NCBI GenBank assembly: GCA_021654635.1
Contig: AP025179.1
Span: 1,178,001 to 1,242,000 of the forward strand
Source: Mycobacterium kiyosense
Lineage (GTDB): Bacteria; Actinomycetota; Actinomycetes; Mycobacteriales; Mycobacteriaceae
DNA: 64,000 bases
Direction: 5' to 3'
Numbering within the stretch: the first letter of the stretch is position 1; every line of letters begins with the position of its first letter. The notes under the pieces are model-generated. The model saw nothing but the letters and a program-made list of their open reading frames with translations. It made no database searches and was not told the DNA's origin. The translations under genes were made by a program, and so were the position numbers. Below, piece after piece: positions 46,289 to 55,463 of this stretch.

Positions 46289-48967
46289 CTAGCGCCGTTT
46301 GAGCCGGATCCTCCACCACACGATGAAGCTGTAGATGATGCACAGCACTGCCAGCATGCCCATGTCGAACAGCCACGCGCTCGCGGTGTGGTTCCAGTGC
46401 TGATCCTTGGGATCGGTCGGCCCCGGCGTGAGCCGGTGCGTGTCGATCGTCGACGACGCCGCCGCGTAACCCCACCGCGCCGGGGTGGCCCAGGACAACT
46501 GGTCCAGGCCGGTGCGGTTGGTCACCCAGATCATGCCGCCGGAGAACACCAGCTGCGACATGATCGCGGTCACCAGCAGGGGCATGATCTGATCCTGCGA
46601 CTTGGCGATCGCCGAGAGCGCCATGCCGAGAATCGCCGAGGTCACACAGGTCGCCGCGACCGTGACGAACAGCTCGAAGCGCACGTCGCCCAGCAGCACA
46701 GCATCCGAGAGCGGCTTGCCCCAGCCGACCACCGCGATGGTGGTGGCGATGGCGGCCTGCATGGTCGCGAACGCGCAGAACACCACGATCTTGGCGGCCA
46801 GATACGCCCCGGTGGACAGGCCGACGGCCTGCTCGCGTTTGAAGATGGGACGCTCGCCGACCAAGTCGCGGATGGTCAGCGCGGTCCCCATGAACACCGC
46901 GCCGACGTTGAGCATCACCAAAATCTGTCCGGGCTGGTTCGGTGCGCTGCTGAGCGGATCGGCCATCCCGAACCCGGTCTTGCCGCGCACCGTCAGGGTC
47001 AGCACACCGATGAGGAAGGGCAACAGCGCCAGGAACACCGTGTAGCCGCGGTCGGAGATGACCAGCCGGACCTGGCGCCTGGCGATGGTGGAGAACTGTC
47101 GGAACCCGCTGTTGTGCACCGGTTCGCCCAGGTCGGCCGCCGGACTGGCTTCCGACGGGCGTTCGGGCTGCCGGTGGCCTTCCCGGAAGCGACGGTTGGC
47201 CTCGTCGGGATCGGCGCCCACCTTGGTGAAGATGTCGGCCCAGTTGGTGGTGCCCATCGCCGCGCCGATCTGGTCGGGCGGCCCCAGGAACGCGGTCTTG
47301 CCGCCGGGGGCGAGCAGCAGGATCTGGTCACAGACGTCGAGGTAGGACACCGAGTGGGTGACCACCAGCACCACGCGGCCGGCGTCGGCGAGCTGGCGCA
47401 GCATCATCATCACCTGCCGGTCCAGGGCCGGGTCCAGACCGGAGGTCGGCTCGTCGAGGATCAGCAGCGACGGGCCGGTGAGCAGCTCCAGGGCCACCGA
47501 CGCACGCTTGCGCTGACCGCCGGAGAGCTTGTCCACCCGGGTGTCGGCGTGCTTGGTCAGCTCGAGTTCCTCGAGGACTTGGGCCACCACCTGCGCGCGG
47601 TCCGCCTTGCTGGTGTCGGGCGGCAGCCGCAGTTCGGCGGCGTAGCCCAGCGCCTGGTTCACGGTCAGCTGGCGGTGCACGACGTCGTCCTGGGGCACCA
47701 TGCCGACCCGGCTGCGCAACGAGGCGTACTCGGCGTGGATGTCGTGGCCCTCGAAGGTCACGTTGCCGGTGCTGGGGCTGGTGTATCCGGCGATCAGCCG
47801 CGACAGCGTGGACTTGCCGGCACCGGATCCGCCGATGATCGCGGTCAGGGTGCCCGGGCGCGCGGTCAGCGAGATGTGGTCGAGCAGCTGCTTTCCACCC
47901 TCGACGGTGAACGTGACCGAGTTGACCTCCAGCCCGCCGGTGCGGGTGGCCGCCGCGGTGCGCCGCACCAGCGTGCCGCCGGTGAACACCAGGTCGACGT
48001 TGCCGATGGTGACCAGGTCACCTTCGGAAAGGATCGCCGAGCCCACCCGGACACCGTTGACGAAGGTGCCGTTGACGCTGTTGTTGTCGCGGATCTCCGC
48101 ACCCAGCGGCGTCAGCTGCAGCGAGGCGTGGTGTCGCGAGGCCAGCACGTCCTGGATGACGATGTCGTTGTCGGTGGACCGCCCGAGCGTGACCGAGCCG
48201 ACCGGGATCTCCTGCGACCCGGTCCGGGTCAGCAGCGCCTGGAACATCTTGGTGGCGATGTTGCCGCCTTCGGGTGGCTTGGCGCCGACCGGCGGCCCGG
48301 GCCGCGGCGGTGCCGGCCGCGCGGGCGGGGGTGGCGGCTGCGGATAGTTCGGCGGCGGCGGTCCACTCACCGGGTAGCCGGGTGGCGCCCAGCCCGGCGT
48401 GGCGCTGCTCGGGTACATGGGTTGCCCCGGTGGCGCGGCAGGTGGGCCGGAAATCGGTCGAGACGGGGGTGGGCCGGCGTAGTTGGCCTGCCGCCCGCTC
48501 GGCGGTGGTCCCTGCGGTCCGGACGGTCCCAGCGGTCCGGACGGGCCGGGCGGTCCGGGGGGTGCCGGCGCCGGCCAAGCGCCCGACGGCCCCGCCCCGA
48601 CCGACAGCCGCATCGCCTCGGTCTGCGGCGGGCGCCCCGCTCTGCCCTGATGGCGGCCCACCTCGAAGGTCAGTAGCGGCCCGTCGGGATTGCCGATGTT
48701 GACGCTCTGGCCGTCGCGGATGTCGACGACCGGCACCCGGCGACCGTTGGCGTAGGTGCCGTTGAGGGAATTGTTGTCGATGGCCAGCCAGCGGCCCTGC
48801 TCGAAGCGCAGCAGTAGATGAGCGCGCGAAATCAGCGGATGAGTGATGCGCATGTCGGCGCGCAGGTCGCGCCCCACCACCACATCATGGCCCGGAGCGA
48901 ACGTGCGCTCCGACCCGTCGTAGCGAACGGTCAGCGCAGGCGGCGCGGGCGGAGACATCGCAGACAA
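46289..48967 (-). CDS. FHA-domain ABC exporter (Rv1747-like)
   Basis: This 892-residue half-transporter combines two phosphothreonine-binding FHA domains (about 10-95 and 255-335, each with GRD/GRS, SRxH and NG elements) with an ABC domain and six C-terminal helices. A proline/glycine-rich linker of about 130 residues joins the FHA domains. The ABC domain has Walker A GGSGAGKST, signature LSGGQRKRAS and Walker B LLILDEPTSGLD. The order matches Rv1747, which exports lipooligosaccharides or PIMs under control of the kinase PknF. No kinase gene is adjacent here, so this is probably a second paralogue; it is not Rv3360 or Rv3359 of M. tuberculosis. ATG 48958 is an alternative start. Confidence 0.9.
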   Translation of the reverse strand: MSAMSPPAPPALTVRYDGSERTFAPGHDVVVGRDLRADMRITHPLISRAHLLLRFEQGRWLAIDNNSLNGTYANGRRVPVVDIRDGQSVNIGNPDGPLLTFEVGRHQGRAGRPPQTEAMRLSVGAGPSGAWPAPAPPGPPGPSGPLGPSGPQGPPPSGRQANYAGPPPSRPISGPPAAPPGQPMYPSSATPGWAPPGYPVSGPPPPNYPQPPPPPARPAPPRPGPPVGAKPPEGGNIATKMFQALLTRTGSQEIPVGSVTLGRSTDNDIVIQDVLASRHHASLQLTPLGAEIRDNNSVNGTFVNGVRVGSAILSEGDLVTIGNVDLVFTGGTLVRRTAAATRTGGLEVNSVTFTVEGGKQLLDHISLTARPGTLTAIIGGSGAGKSTLSRLIAGYTSPSTGNVTFEGHDIHAEYASLRSRVGMVPQDDVVHRQLTVNQALGYAAELRLPPDTSKADRAQVVAQVLEELELTKHADTRVDKLSGGQRKRASVALELLTGPSLLILDEPTSGLDPALDRQVMMMLRQLADAGRVVLVVTHSVSYLDVCDQILLLAPGGKTAFLGPPDQIGAAMGTTNWADIFTKVGADPDEANRRFREGHRQPERPSEASPAADLGEPVHNSGFRQFSTIARRQVRLVISDRGYTVFLALLPFLIGVLTLTVRGKTGFGMADPLSSAPNQPGQILVMLNVGAVFMGTALTIRDLVGERPIFKREQAVGLSTGAYLAAKIVVFCAFATMQAAIATTIAVVGWGKPLSDAVLLGDVRFELFVTVAATCVTSAILGMALSAIAKSQDQIMPLLVTAIMSQLVFSGGMIWVTNRTGLDQLSWATPARWGYAAASSTIDTHRLTPGPTDPKDQHWNHTASAWLFDMGMLAVLCIIYSFIVWWRIRLKRR

Positions 48968-48988
48968 CTGTAGCCGTTGGCCCTGGGT

Positions 48989-50197
48989 TCACCGCTTGTC
49001 AGGCGCGCCGGTCACCACGCAGTGCGTGCGACTGTAAATGGTGGGCATGCACTGGTTACAGTGCGTGCACGCCGACCGCACCTGCGCACCGTCGGCTTTG
49101 ATCCGGTTGATCAGGTCCGGCTCGGCCAGCAGCGCGCGGGCCATCGCGACGAACTCGAATCCCTCGGCCATCGCCAGATCCATCGTCTCGCGATTGGTGA
49201 TGCCGCCCAGCAGGATCAGCGGCAGCTTGAGTTCGGCGCGGAACAGCTTGGCTTCGCGCAGCAGATAGGCCTCGCGATAAGGGTATTCGCGCAGGAACTT
49301 CTTGCCGGTCATGCGCATGCCCCAGCGCAGCGGCGGCTTAAAGGCGCCGGCGAACTGCTTGATCGGCGCGTCGCCGCGGAACAGGTACATCGGATTGACC
49401 AGCGAGCTGCCGGCGGTGAGTTCGATGGCGTCCAGGCCGCCGTCCTCCTCCAGCCATTTGGCGGTGATCAGCGATTCCTCGGTGGTGATGCCGGCGCGCA
49501 CCCCGTCGGCCATGTTCAGCTTGGCCGTGACCGCGATCTGGCGCGGGCCCTGGTCGACGGCGCGGCGCACCGCCATCACCAGCCCGCGGGCCACCTTGGC
49601 CCGGTTGGCCAGCGACCCGCCGAACTCGTCGTCGCGCCGGTTGATCAGCGGCGAGAGGAACGAACTGGCCAGATAGTTGTGGCCCAGGTGGATCTCGACC
49701 GCGTCGAAGCCGGCCTCCACCGCGAATCGGGCGGCCTGCGCATGGTCGGCCAGCACGTCGTCGATGTCGTCGCGGTCGGCCTTGCGGGCGAACCGCATGC
49801 CGATCGGGTTGAACAACCGCACCGGTGCCAGCGCGGTGGCTTTGTTGGAGCGGGCGTCGGCCACCGGTCCCGCGTGACCGATCTGGGCGCTCACCGCCAC
49901 GCCCTCGGCGTGGATGGCGTCGGTGAGCCGGCGCAGTCCGGGCACCGCCTCCGGGCGCATCCACAACCCGTCGCCGCCGGTGCGGCCGCCGGGGGAGACC
50001 GCGCAGTAGGCGACGGTGGTCATGCCGACTCCGCCGGCCGCCGGCTGGCGGTGGTACTCGATCAGGTCGTCGGACACCAGTGCGTTGGGCGTGCGGTGCT
50101 CGAATGTCGCGGCCTTGATGACGCGGTTGCGCAGGGTCAGCGGGCCGAGTTTGGCCGGGCTGAAAACATCTGGCGGGCCTGGGCTGAGACTTGCCAT
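48989..50197 (-). CDS. NADH:flavin oxidoreductase / old yellow enzyme family (Rv3359-like)
   Basis: This 402-residue FMN-binding TIM barrel has family blocks [37 protein letters not shown] and [30 protein letters not shown]. Its terminal Cys-rich segment ([17 protein letters not shown]) recalls the 4Fe-4S site of 2,4-dienoyl-CoA-reductase-like members, although no large C-terminal domain follows. It would reduce activated double bonds; the substrate is unknown. It is divergent from folD, with 39 bp between the starts, and appears leaderless. Confidence 0.87.
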   Translation of the reverse strand: MASLSPGPPDVFSPAKLGPLTLRNRVIKAATFEHRTPNALVSDDLIEYHRQPAAGGVGMTTVAYCAVSPGGRTGGDGLWMRPEAVPGLRRLTDAIHAEGVAVSAQIGHAGPVADARSNKATALAPVRLFNPIGMRFARKADRDDIDDVLADHAQAARFAVEAGFDAVEIHLGHNYLASSFLSPLINRRDDEFGGSLANRAKVARGLVMAVRRAVDQGPRQIAVTAKLNMADGVRAGITTEESLITAKWLEEDGGLDAIELTAGSSLVNPMYLFRGDAPIKQFAGAFKPPLRWGMRMTGKKFLREYPYREAYLLREAKLFRAELKLPLILLGGITNRETMDLAMAEGFEFVAMARALLAEPDLINRIKADGAQVRSACTHCNQCMPTIYSRTHCVVTGAPDKR

Positions 50198-50203
50198 ATC
50201 GGG

Positions 50204-50209
50204 AGCCTA
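50204..50209 (-). promoter_or_regulatory. -10 element of a probable leaderless OYE-family transcript
   Basis: On the minus strand TAGGCT ends six bases before the ATG at 50197; no ribosome site is seen between. Confidence 0.5.
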
Positions 50210-50236
50210 CTTCGCCGTCATGCCAGACTGTCTGGC

Positions 50237-51082
50237 GTGGGAGCAATCACGCTGGACGGCAAGGCCACCCGGGACGAGATCTTCGTCGACCTGACCAAAC
50301 GTGTGGCGGCGCTGACCGAATCGGGCCGTACCCCCGGGTTGGGCACCATCCTGGTCGGCGACGACCCCGGCTCGCAGGCGTACGTCCGCGGCAAGCACGC
50401 CGACTGCGCCAAGGTGGGCATCACTTCGATCCGCCGCGACCTGCCCGCCGACATCGACACCGCCACCCTCAACGCCGCCATCGACGAGCTCAACGCCAAC
50501 CCCGAGTGCACCGGCTACATCGTGCAGTTGCCGCTGCCCAAGCAGCTCGACGAGAACGCGGCGCTGCAGCGCGTCGACCCGGACAAGGACGCCGACGGGC
50601 TGCACCCCACCAACCTGGGCCGGCTGGTGCTCAACGATCCGGCTCCGCTGCCGTGCACGCCGCGCGGCATCGTGCACCTGCTGCGCCGCTACGACGTGCC
50701 GATCGCCGGCGCGCACGTGGTGGTCATCGGCCGCGGCGTCACCGTAGGCCGGCCGCTGGGTCTGCTGCTCACCCGGCGCTCGGAGAATGCCACAGTTACG
50801 TTGTGCCACACCGGGACTCGTGATCTGCCCGCGCTGACCAGACAGGCCGACATCATCGTGGCCGCGGTTGGGGTGCCGCACCTGCTGACCGCGGACATGG
50901 TGCGCCCCGGCGCGGCCGTCGTCGACGTCGGCGTCAGCCGGGTGGACGGCAAGCTCACCGGCGACGTGCACCCCGACGTCTGGCAGGTCGCCGGTCACGT
51001 GTCACCCAACCCCGGCGGCGTGGGTCCGCTGACCCGCGCCTTCCTGCTCACCAACGTCGTCGAGCGAGCCGAGCAGCGATGA
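50237..51082 (+). CDS. folD: Bifunctional methylenetetrahydrofolate dehydrogenase/cyclohydrolase
   Basis: FolD interconverts 5,10-methylene- and 10-formyl-tetrahydrofolate using NADP. This 281-residue copy has the substrate motif [17 protein letters not shown], with the catalytic Lys in GKH, then [28 protein letters not shown] and the cofactor loop [17 protein letters not shown], ending in [19 protein letters not shown]. It starts at GTG 50237. A CAGACT hexamer seven bases upstream may be a leaderless -10. Its stop overlaps the start of the next gene (ATGA). Confidence 0.95.
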   Translation: MGAITLDGKATRDEIFVDLTKRVAALTESGRTPGLGTILVGDDPGSQAYVRGKHADCAKVGITSIRRDLPADIDTATLNAAIDELNANPECTGYIVQLPLPKQLDENAALQRVDPDKDADGLHPTNLGRLVLNDPAPLPCTPRGIVHLLRRYDVPIAGAHVVVIGRGVTVGRPLGLLLTRRSENATVTLCHTGTRDLPALTRQADIIVAAVGVPHLLTADMVRPGAAVVDVGVSRVDGKLTGDVHPDVWQVAGHVSPNPGGVGPLTRAFLLTNVVERAEQR

Positions 51083-51372
51083 CCACCGGGGCCATCCTGG
51101 GGCGCGCGGTCCGTGCCCAATGGCCGATCCTGCTCGTCGGGCTGATCTTCCTGGTGGCGTTCGTGCTGGCCGGGGCCAACTTCTGGCGTCGCGGCGCGCT
51201 GCTGATCGGCATCGGGGTAGGGGTAGCCGCGGTGCTGCGGCTCGCCCTGCCCGACGAGCGGGCCGGTCTGTTGGTGGTGCGCAGCCGGGGAACCGACTTT
51301 TTGACCACGTTGTCGGTCGGGGCGGCGATGGTCTACGTCGCGTGGACCATCGACCCCCTCGGCACCGGGTAA
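51079..51372 (+). CDS. DUF3017 three-helix membrane protein (Rv3355c-like)
   Basis: This 97-residue protein has three hydrophobic helices ([52 protein letters not shown]). The start [19 protein letters not shown] between helices two and three is the DUF3017 signature. It is translationally coupled to folD through an ATGA overlap, as in M. tuberculosis. Function unknown. Confidence 0.85.
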   Translation: MTTGAILGRAVRAQWPILLVGLIFLVAFVLAGANFWRRGALLIGIGVGVAAVLRLALPDERAGLLVVRSRGTDFLTTLSVGAAMVYVAWTIDPLGTG

Positions 51373-51379
51373 CTCGGCG

Positions 51380-51808
51380 CTAGTGCGGAAGTCCCGGGAT
51401 GGACTGCATACCCGGGATGGACTGCATTCCCGGGATCTGTTGCAGGGCCCCCGGCATCTGGCCGCTGGCGACGTCGGCCATCACCGACGGGCAGTACATC
51501 TGGATCGCGATGGTGGCGAACATACTGGCCATCTGCGGCGACATGCCGTTGCTGCCGCGAATCTGCGAAGCGGCGGCGGCGAGGTTGCCGCCCGGCTTGG
51601 CGAGCATGGGGCACACCGACTGGCCCAGTGCCACCGCGCTGCCCGGGTCGCCGTAATTGATGCCGGCGTTGGACAGCGCACTGGTGAACGCGTCGTCGAT
51701 CGGGCTCGCCTCGGCGGGGGCACTGGTGAAAGCCGCAACCGCCGCGAGCACCCCCGCGCCTCCCGCGAGCAGCCGGATGGTCAACGGTTGATGGCGCCAT
51801 CGGTTCAT
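51380..51808 (-). CDS. Secreted DUF732 protein (Rv3354-like)
   Basis: This 142-residue protein has a Sec signal peptide (basic start, LLAGGAGVLAAVAAFT, cleavage near AEA-SP). The DUF732 core follows (DDAFTSALSNAGINYGDPGSAVALGQSVC, later MYCP), with two Cys likely forming a disulfide. The C-terminus has an IPGMQS repeat encoded by near-identical 18-bp units. AGGGAG precedes ATG 51808; reading from 51856 would add codons lacking homology. It is convergent with folD-DUF3017. Exported, function unknown. Confidence 0.85.
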   Translation of the reverse strand: MNRWRHQPLTIRLLAGGAGVLAAVAAFTSAPAEASPIDDAFTSALSNAGINYGDPGSAVALGQSVCPMLAKPGGNLAAAASQIRGSNGMSPQMASMFATIAIQMYCPSVMADVASGQMPGALQQIPGMQSIPGMQSIPGLPH

Positions 51809-52055
51809 GTGAGCTCCCTCTTCAGGTTTTTGGAGAGCACCAAGGTCCGGTGGCACTCAAACGACGCTACGAACCTTTCTCCGCCGCGGTCTCATTCAGG
51901 ACACGATGGCGTAAAGGTTTGGCCCGCCTTGCGTTTTGTCGGGTGTCGGTCGTGCCGCCATCGAGTACCGGGGTCGCGGCCCAACGACACGATCGCATCA
52001 CGCTGCCTGGCGACACGTTGCACGACAACTTGTTTGGCGGCCGGGGCGGTTAACA

Positions 52056-53492
52056 ATGCGACCCATGATCTCTCGTCAGGCCTTCCTGCGCGGTGCCGCC
52101 GGAGCGCTGGCCACCTCGGCGCTGTTCGGGACGACGAAGGTACGGGCTGAGCCGGCCGGCGGCTGGAGCACGCTGGCGTCCTCGATCAGCGGCAAGGTGC
52201 TGCTGCCGTCCGACGCGAACTTCGCCACCGGTAAGCAGGTGTTCAACTCGCTGTATAACGGGTCCAGTCCGGCCGCGGTGGTAGTGGTGACCTCGCCGGC
52301 AGACGTCCAGAAGGCGGTCGCGTTCGCCGTGGCCAACAAGCTCAAGATCGCGCCGCGCGGCGGCGGGCATTCCTACGTCGGCGCGTCGAGCGCCAACGGC
52401 ACCCTGGTGCTCGATCTGCGCGGCCTGACCGGTGGGGTGAACGTCGATCCCGTCGCGGGCACCGTCACGGTTCCGGCCGGCACGAATCTGTATGCGGTAC
52501 AACAGGCTTTGGCCGGCGCGGGCCGCGCCATCCCCACCGGCAGTTGCCCGACGGTGGGCGCGGTCGGGCTGACGCTGGGCGGCGGGATGGGGGCCGACTC
52601 CCGCCACGCCGGTCTGGCTTGTGACGCGCTGCGGTCGGCGACGGTGGTGCTGCCCAGCGGAGAACTCGTCACCGCTTCCGAACAGGACCATCCCGATCTG
52701 TTCTGGGCGTTGCGCGGCGGCGGGGGCGGCAACTTCGGGGTCACGACGTCGTTGACGTTCAACACCTTTCCCACCGCCGACTCCGACGTGGTGCGCGTCG
52801 ATTTCGCACCCACGGCAGGCGCGCAGGTGCTCACCGGTTGGCAGTCCTGGCTCGCCGGAGCCGACCGCAACACTTGGGGCCTGGTCGACCTGTCCGTCAA
52901 CGGATCCCAGGGCGCCTGCCATGTGCTGGCCACCTGCCCGGCCGGCTCTGGCGCCGCGGTGGCCGACGCGATCAAGTCCGCGGTCGGTGTGGCGCCGACG
53001 GCGACCGAGCACAAGACCCTGAGCCGCATGGAGCTGGTGACCTATCTGGCGGGCGGCAGCTCCACGAGTTCCCCGCGCGCGTTCGTAGCCGGGTCCGATG
53101 TCATCGGCACCATGAATTCGGCTGCGGCACAAGCGATTGTCGGGGCCATCGGCAAGTGGCCGCCGGAGGGCGGGCGCGCCTCGGTGATCGTCGACACGCT
53201 CAGCGGCGCGGTCGGTGACGTCGATTCGGCCGGCACTGCGTTCCCGTGGCGCCAGTCCGCGGCCGTCGCGCAGTGGTACGTGGAGACCGGCAGCGGGTCC
53301 ACCTCCACGGCGAGCACCTGGGTGGCCACCGCGCATCAAACGGTCAAGCAGTACTCGGTGGGCGGCTACGTCAACTACCTGGAGGCCAACACTTCGGCGT
53401 CGCGGTACTTCGGGTCGAACCTGGCGCGGCTGACCTCGGTGCGCCAGCAGTTGGACCCTGGTCGGGTGATGTTCTCCGGGCTCGATTTCTGA
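52056..53492 (+). CDS. Secreted FAD-linked (berberine-bridge-like) oxidase
   Basis: The protein has 478 residues. A twin-arginine-like leader appears at the start (ISRQAFLRGAAGALATSALFG), but with Arg-Gln instead of Arg-Arg, so export may be Tat or Sec. The FAD domain follows with GGGHSYVG, whose His is the usual covalent flavin link, then GTNLYAVQQALAGAGRAIPTGSCPTVGAVGLTLGGG and the berberine-bridge C-terminal YVNYLEANTSASRYFGSNLARL-x-VRQQLDPGRVM. It should oxidise sugars or other alcohols with oxygen. An in-frame ATG at 52065 is an alternative start. Confidence 0.85.
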   Translation: MRPMISRQAFLRGAAGALATSALFGTTKVRAEPAGGWSTLASSISGKVLLPSDANFATGKQVFNSLYNGSSPAAVVVVTSPADVQKAVAFAVANKLKIAPRGGGHSYVGASSANGTLVLDLRGLTGGVNVDPVAGTVTVPAGTNLYAVQQALAGAGRAIPTGSCPTVGAVGLTLGGGMGADSRHAGLACDALRSATVVLPSGELVTASEQDHPDLFWALRGGGGGNFGVTTSLTFNTFPTADSDVVRVDFAPTAGAQVLTGWQSWLAGADRNTWGLVDLSVNGSQGACHVLATCPAGSGAAVADAIKSAVGVAPTATEHKTLSRMELVTYLAGGSSTSSPRAFVAGSDVIGTMNSAAAQAIVGAIGKWPPEGGRASVIVDTLSGAVGDVDSAGTAFPWRQSAAVAQWYVETGSGSTSTASTWVATAHQTVKQYSVGGYVNYLEANTSASRYFGSNLARLTSVRQQLDPGRVMFSGLDF

Positions 53493-53546
53493 ATTTCCGC
53501 GCAGAATGCACTGTCGACACGGTTGGGCGCCAACGAGAGGGAACCC

Positions 53547-53858
53547 GTGACGATGACCGACATCAGCCCATTGCACCGCGCGCTTGTCGCCCGAATCCGG
53601 GACAACGATGCGACGGCGCCGCGCCGTCTGCGCCGCGCCGCATTCGACAACGCGGACCTCGACGAACCCGTGCGCACCCTGGTCGAGAAGGTGGCGCTCC
53701 GCTCCCACCAGGTGACCGACGAGGACGTCGCGGCGGTGCGCGCCAGCGGACTAACTGAGGACCAGATTTTCGAGATCGTGGTCTGCGCCGCCGTCGGGCA
53801 GGCAAGCCGCCAGTACGACAACGCGCTCGCCGCCCTTGCCGAGGCGGCGGGGCTATGA
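53547..53858 (+). CDS. Small helical protein related to carboxymuconolactone decarboxylase-like proteins
   Basis: This 103-residue protein of helices (LHRALVARIRDND, VRTLVEKVALRSHQVTDEDVAAVRASGLTEDQIFEIVVCAAVGQASRQYDNALAAL) resembles the AhpD/CMD helical fold but has only one Cys. It starts at GTG 53547 behind GAGAGGG, and its end overlaps the ATG of the following CMD gene by four bases. The two probably act as a pair; this one may be the non-catalytic subunit. Confidence 0.72.
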   Translation: MTMTDISPLHRALVARIRDNDATAPRRLRRAAFDNADLDEPVRTLVEKVALRSHQVTDEDVAAVRASGLTEDQIFEIVVCAAVGQASRQYDNALAALAEAAGL

Positions 53859-54430
53859 GGCTCGGGATCCTGGACCGCGGCCACCGGTTGCCGACGAAGG
53901 CGCTGTTCACCGTGATCGGGCTGGTCTCCGGTCACCCGGTGGTCGACGCGGTCAAGTTGGCCTTCTACCGCCGCGAGTTCTTCGGGGCCGGAGCGCTGAC
54001 CCACGAGGCTATGCGCGGCCCTTCGGAGTGGTCGGTCGGTGAGCGCGAACTGATGGCGGCCTACGTCTCCCAGGTCAACACGTGCCCGTTCTGCGTCGCC
54101 GCGCACTCGGCCACCTCGGGCCAGTGGTATGCCGACCCGGCGAAGGTTGCCGCAACCCTTACCGATGTGGCGGCCGCGCCCATCGGGGAACAGCTGCGAG
54201 CGACGCTGCTGCTGCTCGGCAAACTCGCCGGCGAGCATCGTATCGACCCTGACGATATCCGGGCCGTACTGGCCAAAGGTGTTTCCGCGCAACAGATCCG
54301 CGATGCCCTGGCGGTCGCGTTGGCCTTCGACATCACCAACCGGCTGGCCAACGCGTTCGACTTCGCCGTCGCCGGTTCCGACGCGATGAGTGCCGGCGCA
54401 AAGCACCTGCTGAAACGCGGCTATCGGTGA
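53855..54430 (+). CDS. Carboxymuconolactone decarboxylase / AhpD-like peroxidase
   Basis: This 191-residue protein has the AhpD-type redox centre: CPFC in VNTCPFCVAAHSATSG, with the downstream His four residues after the second Cys. Relatives reduce peroxides using lipoyl partners. Its ATG overlaps the stop of the small helical gene before it. It ends 87 bp before the convergent DUF4267 gene. Confidence 0.82.
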   Translation: MRLGILDRGHRLPTKALFTVIGLVSGHPVVDAVKLAFYRREFFGAGALTHEAMRGPSEWSVGERELMAAYVSQVNTCPFCVAAHSATSGQWYADPAKVAATLTDVAAAPIGEQLRATLLLLGKLAGEHRIDPDDIRAVLAKGVSAQQIRDALAVALAFDITNRLANAFDFAVAGSDAMSAGAKHLLKRGYR

Positions 54431-54517
54431 CGCTCAGGCCGGCGGACGGGAAGAGGCTGCGGAGTTGAGATCCGATAGCGGTGCACGTCGGTCCGGCACG
54501 GACAGATGCTGAGCTCC

Positions 54518-54895
54518 TCAGGTCATAAGCAGCAGGGCAGAAGTCAGCAGCATGACGGCGGCGGTGAGGCCGTGGATTCCCAGTGCGATCGACTTACGGC
54601 CACCGTTGCCTAGCACAATGATCGCGTCGGCGATCGGAATGATCGTGGCGGCCAGCACTACGCAGCCGAGCAGTTGGGTTGCGCCGGCGGCCATCAGGAT
54701 CAATACGACTACCCCGGATGCGATGTCGCGGACACCCTTGACGCTCAGGTAGGCCCTGGCCGATCGCCGGCCGAGATCTGGTTGCACACCGTAGCCGGCG
54801 GCGGCGGCCCCCGGCGCGACGATGAATCGTGCACCGATGAAGATGATGCCGCCGGCAATCAGTCCGGCGAGGGCATAGGCCACGGTAACGGTCAT
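54518..54895 (-). CDS. DUF4267 four-helix membrane protein
   Basis: This 125-residue protein has four helices (AYALAGLIAGGIIFIGARFIV, IASGVVVLILMAAGATQLLG, VVLAATIIPIADAIIVLG, HGLTAAVMLLTSALLL) and a GVQPDLGRRSARAYLSVKGVRDIASG loop typical of DUF4267. It is translationally coupled to the upstream DUF1772 gene by ATGA overlap and is under the same TetR-type control region. Function unknown. Confidence 0.78.
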   Translation of the reverse strand: MTVTVAYALAGLIAGGIIFIGARFIVAPGAAAAGYGVQPDLGRRSARAYLSVKGVRDIASGVVVLILMAAGATQLLGCVVLAATIIPIADAIIVLGNGGRKSIALGIHGLTAAVMLLTSALLLMT

Positions 54896-55365
54896 GTGCT
54901 CAGCACCACGCACAGTGCAGCGACGGCCAGACCCTGCAGCACTGCGCGGGCGCCGATGATTCGATCCCACTTCGCTTGCAACACACGCCCGTTCGGCAGT
55001 GCTTGCCCGGCGTCGGCCGCCTCGGTCAATTGACGGTTGATGGGTGCGCTCACCCGGGCGTAGAGCAGGAGCCAGATCGACAGTATGAGCACGGCGGCGC
55101 CCGCCGCGATCGCCTGCGTCCAATGTCTGGTTGCCGCCGCCAGCGCCGCACTCGCCATGGCGGCGACAAAGCCCAGCACCCCGGGCACCGGCATGCGCCG
55201 GTCGCCGTAACGGTGCACGCTTCCCATCACCGCGACCAAGGCTTTGTCGTCGACCGAGGACAAAGCCGGTCGCATCACGACCGCACAGAAGACGTCGGTG
55301 CCGTAGACCACCGCAGTGCCCAGTAGCGCGACCAGCGCGGCGATTCGGCCGAGTTCGATGGCCAT
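54892..55365 (-). CDS. DUF1772 membrane protein
   Basis: This 157-residue, four-helix protein (IAALVALLGTAVVYGTDVFCAVVMRPAL, VPGVLGFVAAMASAALAAA, IAAGAAVLILSIWLLLYARVSAPINRQLTEAA, VLQGLAVAALCVVL) has the DUF1772/anthrone-oxygenase-like NRQLTEA and WDRIIGARA elements. AAAGGAG precedes ATG 55365. It is the first gene of the operon with DUF4267, divergent from a TetR gene across three TAGC-N3-GCTA-type sites. The enzymatic role is unproven. Confidence 0.78.
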   Translation of the reverse strand: MAIELGRIAALVALLGTAVVYGTDVFCAVVMRPALSSVDDKALVAVMGSVHRYGDRRMPVPGVLGFVAAMASAALAAATRHWTQAIAAGAAVLILSIWLLLYARVSAPINRQLTEAADAGQALPNGRVLQAKWDRIIGARAVLQGLAVAALCVVLST

Positions 55366-55391
55366 CCGTGACTCCTTTCGGTCCCTTTCGC

Positions 55392-55402
55392 TAGCAACGC
55401 TA
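55392..55402. promoter_or_regulatory. Probable TetR operator (TAGC-N3-GCTA), copy 1
   Basis: TAGCAACGCTA is a perfect short palindrome 26 bases upstream of the DUF1772 start. Two related sites lie at 55435-55454 on the TetR side. Confidence 0.55.
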
Positions 55403-55434
55403 ACCCTGGCGGTGGATTGACGCAATAGCGGCGC

Positions 55435-55454
55435 TAGTAATGCTAGCGATGCTA
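55435..55454. promoter_or_regulatory. Probable TetR operator, copies 2 and 3 (overlapping TAGC-N3-GCTA sites)
   Basis: TAGTAATGCTA (one mismatch) and TAGCGATGCTA (perfect) overlap by two bases, just before the TetR ATG at 55464. They suggest autoregulation and argue against starting TetR at 55440, which would place the sites inside the gene. Confidence 0.55.
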
Positions 55455-55463
55455 AAGTCAACT

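Noticed and set aside
46184..48676. An 830-codon open frame on the plus strand
   Set aside because: It is antisense to the FHA-ABC exporter, whose Walker and FHA motifs are unmistakable.
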